From NCBI GenBank assembly GCA_002256245.1, contig NKIU01000017.1, positions 1 to 48,169 on the forward strand: DNA of 48,169 bases, written 5' to 3'. This document shows, in pieces, positions 25,647 through 34,569 of this stretch; positions within the stretch are counted from its first letter, which is position 1, and the number at the start of each line of letters is the position of its first letter. The stretch is from Pseudorhodobacter sp. PARRP1 (GTDB taxonomy: Bacteria; Pseudomonadota; Alphaproteobacteria; Rhodobacterales; Rhodobacteraceae). A model generated the notes under the pieces. It worked only from the letters and a program-made list of their open reading frames with translations, made no database searches and was not told the DNA's origin. A program made the position numbers and the translations under genes.

Positions 25647-25671
25647 GGAACCGTAGCGTGGACACACCGTT
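25647..25671 (+). promoter_or_regulatory. EcfG (general stress response) type promoter
   Basis: GGAAC at 25647-25651 and CGTT at 25668-25671 are separated by 16 bases, which fits the alphaproteobacterial sigma-EcfG consensus (GGAAC-N16/17-CGTT). It ends 24 bases before the ATG of the DUF2934 gene. This predicts general-stress induction of that gene. Confidence 0.75.
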
Positions 25672-25695
25672 GTCATGGTGAAAGCGAGGTGTCCC

Positions 25696-26193
25696 ATGAA
25701 CCGTAGTGAATTTCAGGCCCTGGACCAACGTGTCGAGGATCAGGCACGTGATCTTTGGGCGGCTGCCGGCTCGCCCGCAGGGGGGCACGCGCGTTTCAGC
25801 GATCAGGCGCGCGAACTGGTTGCCCTGTCGGAGGTAGATTTGCCCACGCTTGACGTCGCGCAGGCCGCAATGCCGGTCGTTGAAGAGGCTGCGATACAAA
25901 GCAACCTTGGTGAATTTCCCACGTTGCGCGACCAAGGTGACGAGATGACCTTCCCGGATGCCGCGCCCCAGGACGATCCTTACGCCGACGACGATATCCG
26001 GCTTTCGGACGGTGATGCGTCGGAAACCGGCGGCGTTCTGCCGCAAGAAGATTTCCCCGAGCCTGATTTGCCCGATGTATCGACCGCCGACGCGGACATC
26101 GCCTCGAGTGCCCTGAACGCCGAGGATGATCCGCCAAACGACGATCTCAACGACGATGGCGTGCCGGATGTCGATGATCTTGACGCGTCCTGA
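25696..26193 (+). CDS. DUF2934-containing acidic protein
   Basis: A 165-residue protein. The N-terminus (VEDQARDLWAAAGSPAGGHA, then DQARELV) resembles DUF2934, a short helical motif found in stress-related proteins of alphaproteobacteria. The remainder is long, acidic and probably disordered, ending in a repetitive Asp-rich tail (NDDLNDDGVPDVDDLDAS). GAGGT lies 6 bases before the ATG. It sits directly behind an EcfG-type promoter. Molecular function unknown. Confidence 0.8.
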   Translation: MNRSEFQALDQRVEDQARDLWAAAGSPAGGHARFSDQARELVALSEVDLPTLDVAQAAMPVVEEAAIQSNLGEFPTLRDQGDEMTFPDAAPQDDPYADDDIRLSDGDASETGGVLPQEDFPEPDLPDVSTADADIASSALNAEDDPPNDDLNDDGVPDVDDLDAS

Positions 26194-26468
26194 AAGCGCC
26201 AACAGGCGCACGAAGACAAGGTGCCGAAGGACCGGTTTGTGGCGCGTCTAACCATTGAACCAAGGTTGCGCCACCTTGGGTGCATATCTGATGTTCGCCG
26301 ACATATTAGGAAAAGCTGCACGGGCCTACTGTATGGTTTTCCTTTATAAATCAATGACATGCCGACGACGCATCGCGGTAGCAAAGCCGTTCAAATTGCG
26401 TCCAAATCGGCGGCCCAAAGCCGCCGAGGTGTTCCGTTTCCACGCAAAACTGCCAGAGAGTTCATCAC

Positions 26469-27311
26469 ATGCGATTGGACCTCAAGACGGGCTGGAGGTT
26501 TGCGCAAGACCTAAGCGCCGAGCTGAAAAAGGATCGCGTGGGGCTGATCTCTGCGGGGATCGCGTTTTACGGGCTGCTGTCTATCTTTCCGGCAATCGCT
26601 GCGATCATGGCCATCGGCGGGCTGATGACACAACCCGCGGCACTTGTCGGCGAAATGCAGAAACTCGGCTCGATTTTGCCCACCGAAGCAAGCAGCATCA
26701 TCATTGCTCAGGCCACCGAGATTGCCGGTTCACAGGATGGCGGTCTTGGGCTTGCGGCGGTCATTGGCGTTTTGGTGTCGATTTATGCGGCCTCCAAGGC
26801 GGTGGGCGCGTTGATCGAGGGTTTGCACATCGCGGCCGGCGAAACGGACCAACGCGGTTTTCTGGCCAGCACCGCGTTTGTGCTGGTAATGACATTTCTA
26901 GTGATCGCCTTGGCCGTTTTGGCCTTGGTATCAACGGTGCTGGTGCCCGCTGCTTTGGCCGCATTGCGGGTTGAGGGTTTGTTTGCCGTCATCCTGGGCG
27001 CTTTGCGCTGGCCTATTGTCGGCGTTGCGACGGCGCTGGGCTTGGGCGCGCTTTATCGCCTGTCGCTGCGCCACCGGATTGCAGGATCGCTTTGGTTCAC
27101 GCCGGGTGCTGTGCTGGCAACCTTGTTGTGGCTTGCCGGATCAATCGCCTTCTCGATCTACGTGCGCGAATTTGCGGGCTATAACAAGACGTTCGGAACT
27201 TTGGGCGGCGTGGTGTCTTTGCTGATGTGGATGTGGTTGTCATCCTTCATCGTCTTGCTTGGCAAAGAGGTGGATGTGATCATTGGCAACCGTCAAAACC
27301 GGCCCGATTAG
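26469..27311 (+). CDS. YihY/virulence factor BrkB family membrane protein
   Basis: A 280-residue inner-membrane protein of the YihY/BrkB family. The signature SAGIAFYGLLSIFPAIAAI is near residue 30. About six helices follow, with the family's YNKTFGTLGGVVSLLMWMWLSSFIVLLGKEVD block near the C-terminus. Members are often annotated as RNase BN-like but have no demonstrated nuclease activity. It stands 275 bases after the stress-type gene. The stop (TAG) overlaps the convergent paoA/paoC remnant's stop. Confidence 0.92.
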   Translation: MRLDLKTGWRFAQDLSAELKKDRVGLISAGIAFYGLLSIFPAIAAIMAIGGLMTQPAALVGEMQKLGSILPTEASSIIIAQATEIAGSQDGGLGLAAVIGVLVSIYAASKAVGALIEGLHIAAGETDQRGFLASTAFVLVMTFLVIALAVLALVSTVLVPAALAALRVEGLFAVILGALRWPIVGVATALGLGALYRLSLRHRIAGSLWFTPGAVLATLLWLAGSIAFSIYVREFAGYNKTFGTLGGVVSLLMWMWLSSFIVLLGKEVDVIIGNRQNRPD

Positions 27312-27671
27312 CCGGCTGCCGTCCACATGCGCTGTGCCGCGCGCCCGCCTCGGGCGTTGTAGATCGCGTTTCCGATCGCACCCGCAGCACCGCAGATGCC
27401 AAGCTCGCCAAAGGTTCTCGGCAGAGCCCAAACCTTCAATCGTGGTAACCTCGTCGCCGTCATGCATCACCGCAAGGCTCAGGCACGCATTGATGCGCCG
27501 ACCATTGACGATCACGGTGCAGGCCCCGCACTGGCCGTGGTCACAGCCCTTCTTCGTGCCGGTAAGGCCCAGATCAAACCGAAGAAAGTCGAGCAGCGTG
27601 CGTCGCGGATCGCCGTCAAACCTGGCCTCTCGCCCGTTTATCATGATGGTCGCGCCCGCACTGTCTGCCAT
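27308..27671 (-). pseudogene. Deletion scar joining a [2Fe-2S] subunit (PaoA-like) to the end of a molybdenum subunit (PaoC-like)
   Basis: The first 85 codons or so encode the N-terminal [2Fe-2S] domain of an aldehyde/xanthine-dehydrogenase-type small subunit, with ligands C43, C48, C51 and C63 in KGCDHGQCGACT and INACLSLA. After GLGSAENL the frame turns to nonsense, but another frame starts abruptly with GELGICGAAGAIGNAIYNA and ends at TAA 27308-27310. That sequence is the C-terminal motif of the large Mo-binding subunit. Thus the FAD gene, most of the Mo gene and the second [2Fe-2S] domain are gone. The remaining ORF is a non-functional chimera. Confidence 0.75.
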
Positions 27672-27992
27672 TTGGCTTGATCCTGATCAGGTGATGTCGC
27701 GAATTTAACCTGCGGGTCGCAACTTCGTTCCCTGGCCGACTGCAATTAAGCGGCAAGTTTTGGAAGGGGGTTGAACCAAAGCTGCAATCTGGAAAAGACT
27801 GTCGTAAAGGCAGGATCATAAACCAAGCGCGCTTGTTTGGGTGACGCACCCCAAGGCGCGCTGAGGCCATCGCGCCATTTTGGCATCGCAGCTTTGGGAT
27901 GATTCAGTGCTCTGCTTAATTTGTGGAACCGTTCTGCCTATCGCAGGTTTCACACCATCATCCACCGGACGCACACATAGACGAGGGCTTGC
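27672..27992 (+). promoter_or_regulatory. Intergenic region with EcfG-like promoter before the HlyD operon
   Basis: No gene seen. At 27925-27929 is GGAAC, and 16 bases later GGTT (27946-27949), one base off the EcfG consensus (CGTT). It lies 43 bases before the HlyD start. Given the clear EcfG site two genes upstream this may be a second stress promoter, but it is weaker evidence. Confidence 0.35.
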
Positions 27993-28991
27993 ATGAAGCT
28001 GAACACAGTCGCGGTTGCCGCTGGAATAGTGCTTGTTGCCGCGGCGGGCTATTTGCTTTGGACGGTGACGCATCCCGCAGCGCCATTGGTGCAGGGCGAG
28101 GTAGAGGCGACGCGCATTGATCTGTCTGCGATGGTCTCGGCGCGGGTGTCCGACACGCCGGTCAAGGTTGGTGACCGGGTCGCCGCGGGGGATGTGGTGG
28201 TAAGGATGGAAAGTGCTGTGCTGCAAGCGCAGTTTGCCTCGGCAACCGCAGCGTTGGACGTGGCGCGCGCCAATCGTGATCTGACCTATTCGACGCGCCC
28301 TGAAACCATTGCAGCCGCCGAGGCACAGTTGGAATCTGCACGGTCAAATCTGGAACTGGCGCAAAGCAGCTATGACCGCACCGATGCGCTGCGCAACGGA
28401 TCGGTGGTCTCACAAGCGGGGCTAGAGCAAGCCCGCAATCAGCTGACCGCCGCAACCCAAGCCCAGGCTGCCGCCCAAGCCAGCCTTGATCAGGCCCGCA
28501 ACGGTGCAAGCCCCGAGCAAAAGGCCGTCGCCGATGCGCAGGTCAAACAGGCCGAGGCCTCATTGCAACAGATCGCGGCAAGCGTGGCCGAGATGACCGT
28601 CACCGCGCCCATCGCGGGCGAGATCACCACCCGCACCTCGGAAACCGGCAAGCTGTTCAGCGCGGGCGCGCCCTTGATCTCTATCGTCGATGTCGATCAC
28701 GCCTGGTTTACCTTCAACTTGCGCGAAGATTACCTGCAGGGCCTTGCCGTCGGGCAACCGTTGCAGGTCAATGTCCCGGCCTTGGGTGATGCAGGCAACA
28801 ACATCGCGGCCAAGATTGTCGCGATCAACGTTCAGGGCAGCTACGCCAACTGGCGCGCCACCAAGGCCACGGGCGACTTTGATCTGCGCACGTTTGAAGT
28901 GCGCGCCCAGCCTGACGGCCCGGTTGCCGGGTTGCGCCCCGGCATGAGTGTTCTGGTTGACTGGCCAACACCGTCCGGCAAAGGACCATAA
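27993..28991 (+). CDS. HlyD-family periplasmic adaptor (membrane fusion protein)
   Basis: A 332-residue adaptor with one N-terminal membrane anchor (VAAGIVLVAAAGYLLWTV). Then come a lipoyl half-motif (VSARVSDTPVKVGDRVAAGDVVVRM), a coiled-coil hairpin rich in Ala/Gln (about 85-200), the second lipoyl half (MTVTAPIAGEITTRTSETG) and a beta-barrel (FTFNLREDYLQGLAVGQPLQV). GAGGG lies 5 bases before the ATG. It is followed by two ABC-2-type permeases and would link them across the periplasm. No outer-membrane TolC-type partner is encoded nearby. Confidence 0.9.
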   Translation: MKLNTVAVAAGIVLVAAAGYLLWTVTHPAAPLVQGEVEATRIDLSAMVSARVSDTPVKVGDRVAAGDVVVRMESAVLQAQFASATAALDVARANRDLTYSTRPETIAAAEAQLESARSNLELAQSSYDRTDALRNGSVVSQAGLEQARNQLTAATQAQAAAQASLDQARNGASPEQKAVADAQVKQAEASLQQIAASVAEMTVTAPIAGEITTRTSETGKLFSAGAPLISIVDVDHAWFTFNLREDYLQGLAVGQPLQVNVPALGDAGNNIAAKIVAINVQGSYANWRATKATGDFDLRTFEVRAQPDGPVAGLRPGMSVLVDWPTPSGKGP

Positions 28992-28996
28992 CGCAA

Positions 28997-30220
28997 GTGG
29001 CCGCGCGTCATCTTACCCCGGGATTTTGGCGCATCTTTCAGCGCGAACTGCGCCAGATCGCAGCACGGCCTGCGCTTGCGTTCATGTTGCTGCCGTTGCC
29101 GCTTATCCTTTTTCTCACCTTGGCCGCAGTCTTTGCGCCGGGCCTGCCGCGTGATTTGCCGGTTGTCGTGGTCGATCTCGACCGATCGACGCTGTCGCGC
29201 CAGATGGTGCGGATGGTTGATGCCGCCCCCGATGTTGCGGTGGCCGAGCAGCTTGCTACCCTCAGCGAGGCCCGTCAGGCGCTGGTTGTTCGCCGTGCCT
29301 ACGGAGTTTTGTTGATCCCTGCGGGAACCGAGCAAAGGCTGTTGCTGGGACAGCAGCCCGAGGTGGTGGTTTTTTCCAACAACCAGTTTCTGACGGCGGG
29401 CGGCATCGTGGGGCGCAGTATAAGCGCGACGCTTGCAACCTTTTCGGCCGGTGTATCGCTGAACCTGCTAGAGGCGCGGGGGATCGGCCCCGACAGGGCG
29501 ATGGCGCTGATCCAGCCGATCCCGGTCCAGCAAAGCCCGCTGTTCAATCCGTCGCTGGATTACATCCATTTTCTGCTGTCTGCCGTCATGCCGACGGTGT
29601 TGCAGATATTCATCTGCGCGACGGCGGTTCTGTCGTTTTCGCGCGAACATCATTCGCCCAATGGCATGGCACGGCTTTTGCGCCTGTCGGGCAGCCCGCT
29701 TCGTGCCATTCTGGGCAAGCTTTTGCCCTATACGCTGGCGGCTATGTTGGCGTTGCTGTTCGGGGATCTGCTGCTCTTTGGCTTTTTCGATATCCGGTTC
29801 CCCGGAAATGTGTGGGTTTTTTTCTTGAACGGCTTTGTGTTCATTGCCAGTTGTCAGGCACTGGGCGCGCTGATTGCGCTTGTGACCCGCGATGCCACCG
29901 GCGCGCTGGGCATGATGGGCTTGATCGTCGCGCCGTCTTTCGGGTTTGCAGGCGTCAGCTTTCCGCGTTTTGGCATGACGTTGTTTTCGCAGATCTGGGG
30001 GGCGTTGATCCCGCTGACGCCTTACCTGCAACTGCGCATTGACCAAACCCTGCGCGGCGCGCCGCTTGAATATTCTTTGCCGACGATGGCATGGCTGGGT
30101 GTGCAATTCCTCGTGTTTTCCGGCCTACTCTGGTGGATGACACGCAAGACCATGCGGGCGGGTGCCACCGCACAGAGCGCCGCGCCAGCACAGGCCACAT
30201 TGCAAAGGGCGGCGCCATGA
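28997..30220 (+). CDS. ABC-2 type permease (first of a pair)
   Basis: A 407-residue membrane protein of the ABC-2/YhhJ type. One N-terminal helix (PALAFMLLPLPLILFLTLAAVFA) is followed by a large periplasmic domain (about 55-180, starting DLPVVVVDLDRSTLSRQ) and a C-terminal bundle of about five helices. A GTG start 5 bases after the HlyD stop is preceded by AAAGGA at a long spacing. It overlaps the next permease by 4 bases. Such permeases need a cytoplasmic ATPase; none is encoded here. Confidence 0.85.
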   Translation: MAARHLTPGFWRIFQRELRQIAARPALAFMLLPLPLILFLTLAAVFAPGLPRDLPVVVVDLDRSTLSRQMVRMVDAAPDVAVAEQLATLSEARQALVVRRAYGVLLIPAGTEQRLLLGQQPEVVVFSNNQFLTAGGIVGRSISATLATFSAGVSLNLLEARGIGPDRAMALIQPIPVQQSPLFNPSLDYIHFLLSAVMPTVLQIFICATAVLSFSREHHSPNGMARLLRLSGSPLRAILGKLLPYTLAAMLALLFGDLLLFGFFDIRFPGNVWVFFLNGFVFIASCQALGALIALVTRDATGALGMMGLIVAPSFGFAGVSFPRFGMTLFSQIWGALIPLTPYLQLRIDQTLRGAPLEYSLPTMAWLGVQFLVFSGLLWWMTRKTMRAGATAQSAAPAQATLQRAAP

Positions 30221-31365
30221 AGACCCTCTCTCGCTTTCTGGCCGAGATCGTCACCGCGCTGCGCGGCCTGTTGGCCGATGCCAGCGCCAGATCAACCATG
30301 ATCGTGGGGATATTGATCTATGCTGTGCTTTACCCGCAGCCTTACGTCGGAGAGGTTTTGCGCGATGTGCCCATCGCAGTCATTGATCAAGATAATTCCA
30401 CCAGCAGCCGCACCTTCGTGCGGGATCTCGATGCAACCGAATGGGCCGATGTGACGCTATCGGCACCCGATATCGAGGCCGCCGAGGCCGCGTTTTACCG
30501 GCGCGAGGTGTATGGCATCGTCATTGTGCCATCGGGATTTGAGGCCGATTTGCTTTCCGGCAGACCTGCTCCGGTGGCGGCTTACAGCGATGGCAGCTAC
30601 CTTATGATCTATTCCAACGTGATGAAGGCGGTTGTCACCGTGTCAAACACGCTTGGGGCGCAGGTCAATTACGCGCGGCTTACGGCCACGGGGGTGGATG
30701 ATGGTGTGGCGCGCGCCGCACTCTCGCCACTGACGATCACCAGCATCGGCCTTTACAATCCGCAGGGCGGCTACGCCAGTTACGTTATTCCCGCTGCGTT
30801 TGTGCTGATCTTGCAGCAAACCTTGCTGATGGGGATGGGGCTGCTGCACGCGGGGCGCCGTTTGCCTTCGGGGCGCAAGCTTGCGGCGACAGTGCTTGCC
30901 TATCTTGGGCTTTATCTTGGGTGGGTGGGCTTTACCCAAATTCTGCTGCCCTATCTCTACGGCATCCCGCGCATGGGTGAGCTTGGCACGCTGCTGATGA
31001 TCGCGGTGCCGTTCATCTGTGCCTGCATCGCGATGGGCTTTGCGCTTGCGGCGGCAATTCCGTGGCGCGAGGGGGTGGTGTTTTTTCTGGTGGTGATGGG
31101 GATGCCGCTGTTTTTCCTGTCGGGCATTTCGTGGCCGGTCGAGATGATCCCGGCACCGCTGCACAAGCTCTCGCTGCTGGCACCGTCAACTTCGGCCATT
31201 TCGGCCTTTGTCGCGGTGGACCAGATGGGGGCGACGGTGCGCGATGTCGCGGCAGCAATCCAGACGCAGATTGCGCTGGCCTTGGGCTACGCAGCATTGG
31301 CCGTCGCGCTGTCATCCATCGCCGGGGCGAAGCGGCGCAAAGCGGTCGCAACGCCGCAGGCCTGA
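30217..31365 (+). CDS. ABC-2 type permease (second of a pair)
   Basis: A 382-residue paralogue of the preceding protein. It has the same plan: N-terminal helix (SARSTMIVGILIYAVLYPQPYVGEVL), a periplasmic domain beginning VPIAVIDQDNSTSSR, and C-terminal helices. The ATG overlaps the previous stop (ATGA), so translation is coupled; the longer frame to 30091 overlaps the first permease and is rejected. It probably forms a heterodimeric pore with the first permease and the HlyD adaptor, as in YhiI/RbbA/YhhJ-type exporters but without a fused or adjacent ATPase. Confidence 0.85.
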   Translation: MKTLSRFLAEIVTALRGLLADASARSTMIVGILIYAVLYPQPYVGEVLRDVPIAVIDQDNSTSSRTFVRDLDATEWADVTLSAPDIEAAEAAFYRREVYGIVIVPSGFEADLLSGRPAPVAAYSDGSYLMIYSNVMKAVVTVSNTLGAQVNYARLTATGVDDGVARAALSPLTITSIGLYNPQGGYASYVIPAAFVLILQQTLLMGMGLLHAGRRLPSGRKLAATVLAYLGLYLGWVGFTQILLPYLYGIPRMGELGTLLMIAVPFICACIAMGFALAAAIPWREGVVFFLVVMGMPLFFLSGISWPVEMIPAPLHKLSLLAPSTSAISAFVAVDQMGATVRDVAAAIQTQIALALGYAALAVALSSIAGAKRRKAVATPQA

Positions 31366-31576
31366 AAACCTGAAGTCTGGCACGGGGCGACAGGACTGCG
31401 CGATCTGATGCGTCCGCTCTGCCATATCACCGCTTTGCCCCCACCGCGCAGCAAGCCTGCATCCGCCTTCGGTGCAGCCCCCGCAGCATAACCCAACGTC
31501 TTGCCGCCAGAACCGGGCATAGCCGTCGCCCACCTACCGCGCGGGCGACGACAGCGTTTGATGCGCCTGCGCTGGG

Positions 31577-33970
31577 CTAGGGCAGGGTATATGCCATGAT
31601 GTAATCACCGGGCTTGGTGCCGACCGATCCATGGCCGCCCGCTACAATCACCACATATTGCTTGCCATCAACGCTGTAGGTCATCGGCGTCGATTGCCCA
31701 CCGGCGGGCAGGCGGGTTTCCCACAACTGCGCCCCCGTCGTCAGGTCATAGGCGCGGAAGTAATCATCGACCGCAGCGCCCAGAAACGCCAGACCCGACC
31801 GCGTCGTCATCGGTCCACCGATGCCCGGAACACCAAGTTTGATCTTCAACGGCAACGGCGTCATGTCGCGCACAGTGCCGTTCTTGTGCTTCCACACCAC
31901 AGTCTCGCCCCGCAGATCGGCTCCGGCGACAAATCCCCACGGCGGCGCGGTGCAAGGCACACCCAAAGCCGACAAGAATGGCCCCATCACCACGCCATAA
32001 GCCGCACCATCATTGCGGTTCAGGCCCTGCTCGCTGGCTGTTTCATTGCCCTTGGGGGGGATTTCCGCAGCCGGCACCAGACGCGAGGTGAACGGCAGAT
32101 ACGTCGGCATGCCGAACATCACCTGACGCTCCGGGTCCACCGCCACCGAGCCCCAGTTGAAGGTGCCAAAATTGCCCGGATACACGATCGCGCCTTTCAG
32201 CGTTGGCGGGGTGTATTGACCTTCGTAATCAAGCGAGCGGAATTTGATCCGGCACGACAGTTGGTCAAACATGGTCGCGCCCCACATATTGGCCTCGACA
32301 AGCGTTTTGGGGCGCAGCGTCAGCTTGCTGATCGGCTGGGTGGGCGATGTCCAATCTTCGGGAATAGCACCACCCGGCGCAGGCAGTTCCTCACGCGGCG
32401 ACAACGGCGCGCCTGTCCGGCGATCCAGCACCCAGATGTCACCTTGTTTGGTGGGGCCCACAAGTGCGGGGATCACTTCGCCGTCGCGGGTCAGATCAAT
32501 CAGCACCGGCTGCGCTGGCACGTCCATATCCCACAGATCATGATGCACGGTCTGGCGCACCCAACGCAATTTGCCAGTGGCGATATCCAGTGCCACGATA
32601 GAGGATGAGAATTTCTCAACCTCGGCCGAGCGGTCATAGCCCAACTGGTCAGGCACCCGGTTGCCCATCGGCAGATAGATCAGCCCCAACGCTTCATCAT
32701 AGCTGAACACCGACCAGCTGTTGGGCGAGTTGGTCGTGTAACGCGCGCCAGCCGCGACATCAATCGGGGTGGTCTCATCGGGATTTCCGCTGTCCCAGTT
32801 CCACAACAGCTTGCCGGAATCGATGTCAAAGGCGCGAATCACGCCCGAAGGCTCTTTGGTTGAAAAGTTATCGTTTACAGCGCCGCCGACAATGATCTTG
32901 CCTGCGGTGGCAACGGGGGGCGAGGTGGAATAATAGTAACCCGCCGGATTGTATTCCATCCCTTGTTCCAGACGCAGGGTGCCTTGCGCGCCGAAAAAGC
33001 TGCACGGCTTGCCGGTATCGGCGTTCAGCGCGATCAGACGCGCATCAGCAGTCGGCAGATAAACCCGGCGCGGGCACTCTGCCAAAGCCGTGGTGTGCAG
33101 GGCGGTTTGCTCCGGCGTTGCCGTGGCTGGCAGGGTGGTGGGGGTCTCCCACCATGTCACGCCGCGGCAGGTCTGGTGTTGGCGGTCAGGGTTCATGCCA
33201 GAATTCGCATCAAACCGCCAGTTTTCCTGGCCGGTCTTGGCATTCAGCGAAATTGCGATGTTATGCGGTGTGCAGACGTAAAGATTGTCCCCGATCTTGA
33301 TCGGCGTCACCTGATAGGTGGTTTCGCCGACATCATCGGGGCGTTTCACATCTTTGGTCTGATATTGCCATGCCGGCACCAATTCACTGACATTTGCGGG
33401 TGTGATCTGATCCAGCGGCGACCAGCGCTGGCCAAAGCCGGTGCGGCCATACTGCCGCCATTCGCCATCGCCCGCTTCATTGCCAGTGTTCAGGGCTGTG
33501 CGCATCGGTGGCGCGACGTCTTTGGTCAACGCGCCCTTGATGGCAGAGGGGTCCTGAAACATCGCGTATCCCGCCACCGCCACCGATGCGAGCACGACAC
33601 CGCCCAACGCCGCAGGAAAGCGCGCAGGCAGCGCGGGCGGCTGACCGGCTTTCAGATTTCTCCAAACCGAGGGCACCAGCAGCAGCAAGCCAAGCAACAC
33701 CGGAACGCCGCCGCGCGGGGCAAGCTGCCACCAATCAAAGCCAATTTCCCAGACCGCCCAAACAAGCGTGCCGCCCAGTGTCAGCGCATAGATGGCCAAA
33801 GCCTCACGCCGCTTTCGGATCAACAGCACGGCAGTCGCGCAGAACCCGATCCCGGCCAAAACATAATAGGGGCTTCCCCCCAAGCTAAGCAACCATCCGC
33901 CGCCAAGCAGGAGTATAACGCCAAATGCCGCCAATATGACGGCCACGACCACGGTAAAAGTGTTGCGCAA
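31577..33970 (-). CDS. gcd: Membrane-bound PQQ-dependent dehydrogenase, glucose/quinate/shikimate family
   Basis: A quinoprotein of 797 residues, matching the family's usual length (about 796). The N-terminus has five hydrophobic helices (the first starts LRNTFTVVVAVILAAFG), ending near residue 140. The periplasmic beta-propeller follows with typical W-motif blocks: GQRWSPLDQITPANVSELVPAW, IALNADTGKPC, HHDLWDMDVPAQP, and MGATMFDQ-like WGATMFDQLSCR near the active site. The start is taken as TTG at 33970 because AGGAGA lies 5 bases upstream; the in-frame ATG at 34009 is less well placed. It would oxidise glucose or a related polyol and pass electrons to ubiquinone. PQQ synthesis genes are not in the window. 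Confidence 0.92.
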   Translation of the reverse strand: MRNTFTVVVAVILAAFGVILLLGGGWLLSLGGSPYYVLAGIGFCATAVLLIRKRREALAIYALTLGGTLVWAVWEIGFDWWQLAPRGGVPVLLGLLLLVPSVWRNLKAGQPPALPARFPAALGGVVLASVAVAGYAMFQDPSAIKGALTKDVAPPMRTALNTGNEAGDGEWRQYGRTGFGQRWSPLDQITPANVSELVPAWQYQTKDVKRPDDVGETTYQVTPIKIGDNLYVCTPHNIAISLNAKTGQENWRFDANSGMNPDRQHQTCRGVTWWETPTTLPATATPEQTALHTTALAECPRRVYLPTADARLIALNADTGKPCSFFGAQGTLRLEQGMEYNPAGYYYSTSPPVATAGKIIVGGAVNDNFSTKEPSGVIRAFDIDSGKLLWNWDSGNPDETTPIDVAAGARYTTNSPNSWSVFSYDEALGLIYLPMGNRVPDQLGYDRSAEVEKFSSSIVALDIATGKLRWVRQTVHHDLWDMDVPAQPVLIDLTRDGEVIPALVGPTKQGDIWVLDRRTGAPLSPREELPAPGGAIPEDWTSPTQPISKLTLRPKTLVEANMWGATMFDQLSCRIKFRSLDYEGQYTPPTLKGAIVYPGNFGTFNWGSVAVDPERQVMFGMPTYLPFTSRLVPAAEIPPKGNETASEQGLNRNDGAAYGVVMGPFLSALGVPCTAPPWGFVAGADLRGETVVWKHKNGTVRDMTPLPLKIKLGVPGIGGPMTTRSGLAFLGAAVDDYFRAYDLTTGAQLWETRLPAGGQSTPMTYSVDGKQYVVIVAGGHGSVGTKPGDYIMAYTLP

Positions 33971-34060
33971 AATATTCTCCTGGCAATGAAGTATCCGATC
34001 ACGACGCAAGCCAAACGCACCAACGCCCCGTCAGTTCCGCTTGGCCGACATATTGCTTTG

Positions 34061-34098
34061 AATGGCCCGACTTGCTTCGAATGGCCCGACTTGCTTCG
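34061..34098. repeat. Tandem 19-bp direct repeat
   Basis: AATGGCCCGACTTGCTTCG occurs twice head to tail with no mismatch (34061-34079, 34080-34098), upstream of the quinoprotein gene. Its function is unknown; it may be a replication-slippage product. Confidence 0.8.
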
Positions 34099-34250
34099 CA
34101 GGGCCCGTCAGAGGTCACGCAGTCGGCACGAAATACCGCCCTGTGCTGGCGCAAACTGCCCGCCTTTGGGGGCGGCCATGCCGTCACGCGCCAATGGCTT
34201 ATGCGCAGCAAAAAACCGCAGCCTTGGGCACACATTGCTGCACAAACGGG

Positions 34251-34280
34251 AACGGGTTAAGGGATCACCCTTAACCCGTT
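34251..34280. promoter_or_regulatory. Perfect 13-bp inverted repeat (hairpin or operator)
   Basis: AACGGGTTAAGGG and CCCTTAACCCGTT flank a 4-base loop. A hairpin is possible, but no T-run follows on either strand, so a canonical terminator is unlikely. It lies about 280 bases upstream of the quinoprotein start. Confidence 0.5.
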
Positions 34281-34383
34281 GATTTCCCAGTATCTTAGGA
34301 CGTTGGCTCCGGCGGTAGGGATCGGACCTAAAATGGCTAACTCTTTGATTTTGTTATCGATAAACTACATGCTCCGGTCCGCT

Positions 34384-34414
34384 CTGTGATACATAGCTGC
34401 CGGATGTATCACAG
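34384..34414. promoter_or_regulatory. Operator-like inverted repeat
   Basis: CTGTGATACAT, 9 bases, then ATGTATCACAG: a perfect 11-bp inverted repeat with one-turn centre spacing, as for a dimeric repressor. It is in the 600-base gap between the quinoprotein gene (minus strand, downstream of it) and the AraC-type gene. The regulator is unknown. The rest of this gap (33971-34569) holds no recognisable gene. Confidence 0.5.
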
Positions 34415-34569
34415 CGGTAGCGTGATGGCGCGCAGATTTCAATGCATTCTCTCTTGGTGAGCTATCGCAAAGGGCGGACACCGGACCGATGCATTTGCAG
34501 CATCATGCTCGCCACAGCGTGCTGAAGCAGACGCTCGTTTAGCGTGGGGGCCAATTTGGGGGAGCGCGA

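Noticed and set aside
31631-34282. Long plus-strand ORFs opposite the quinoprotein gene
   Set aside because: Antisense shadows of a high-GC gene; Arg/His/Gln-rich with no recognisable motif.
34404-34415. ATGTATCACAGC also occurs at the GntR start codon (18715-18726)
   Set aside because: A 12-base match without the inverted partner at the GntR locus; one copy is coding sequence. Probably chance.
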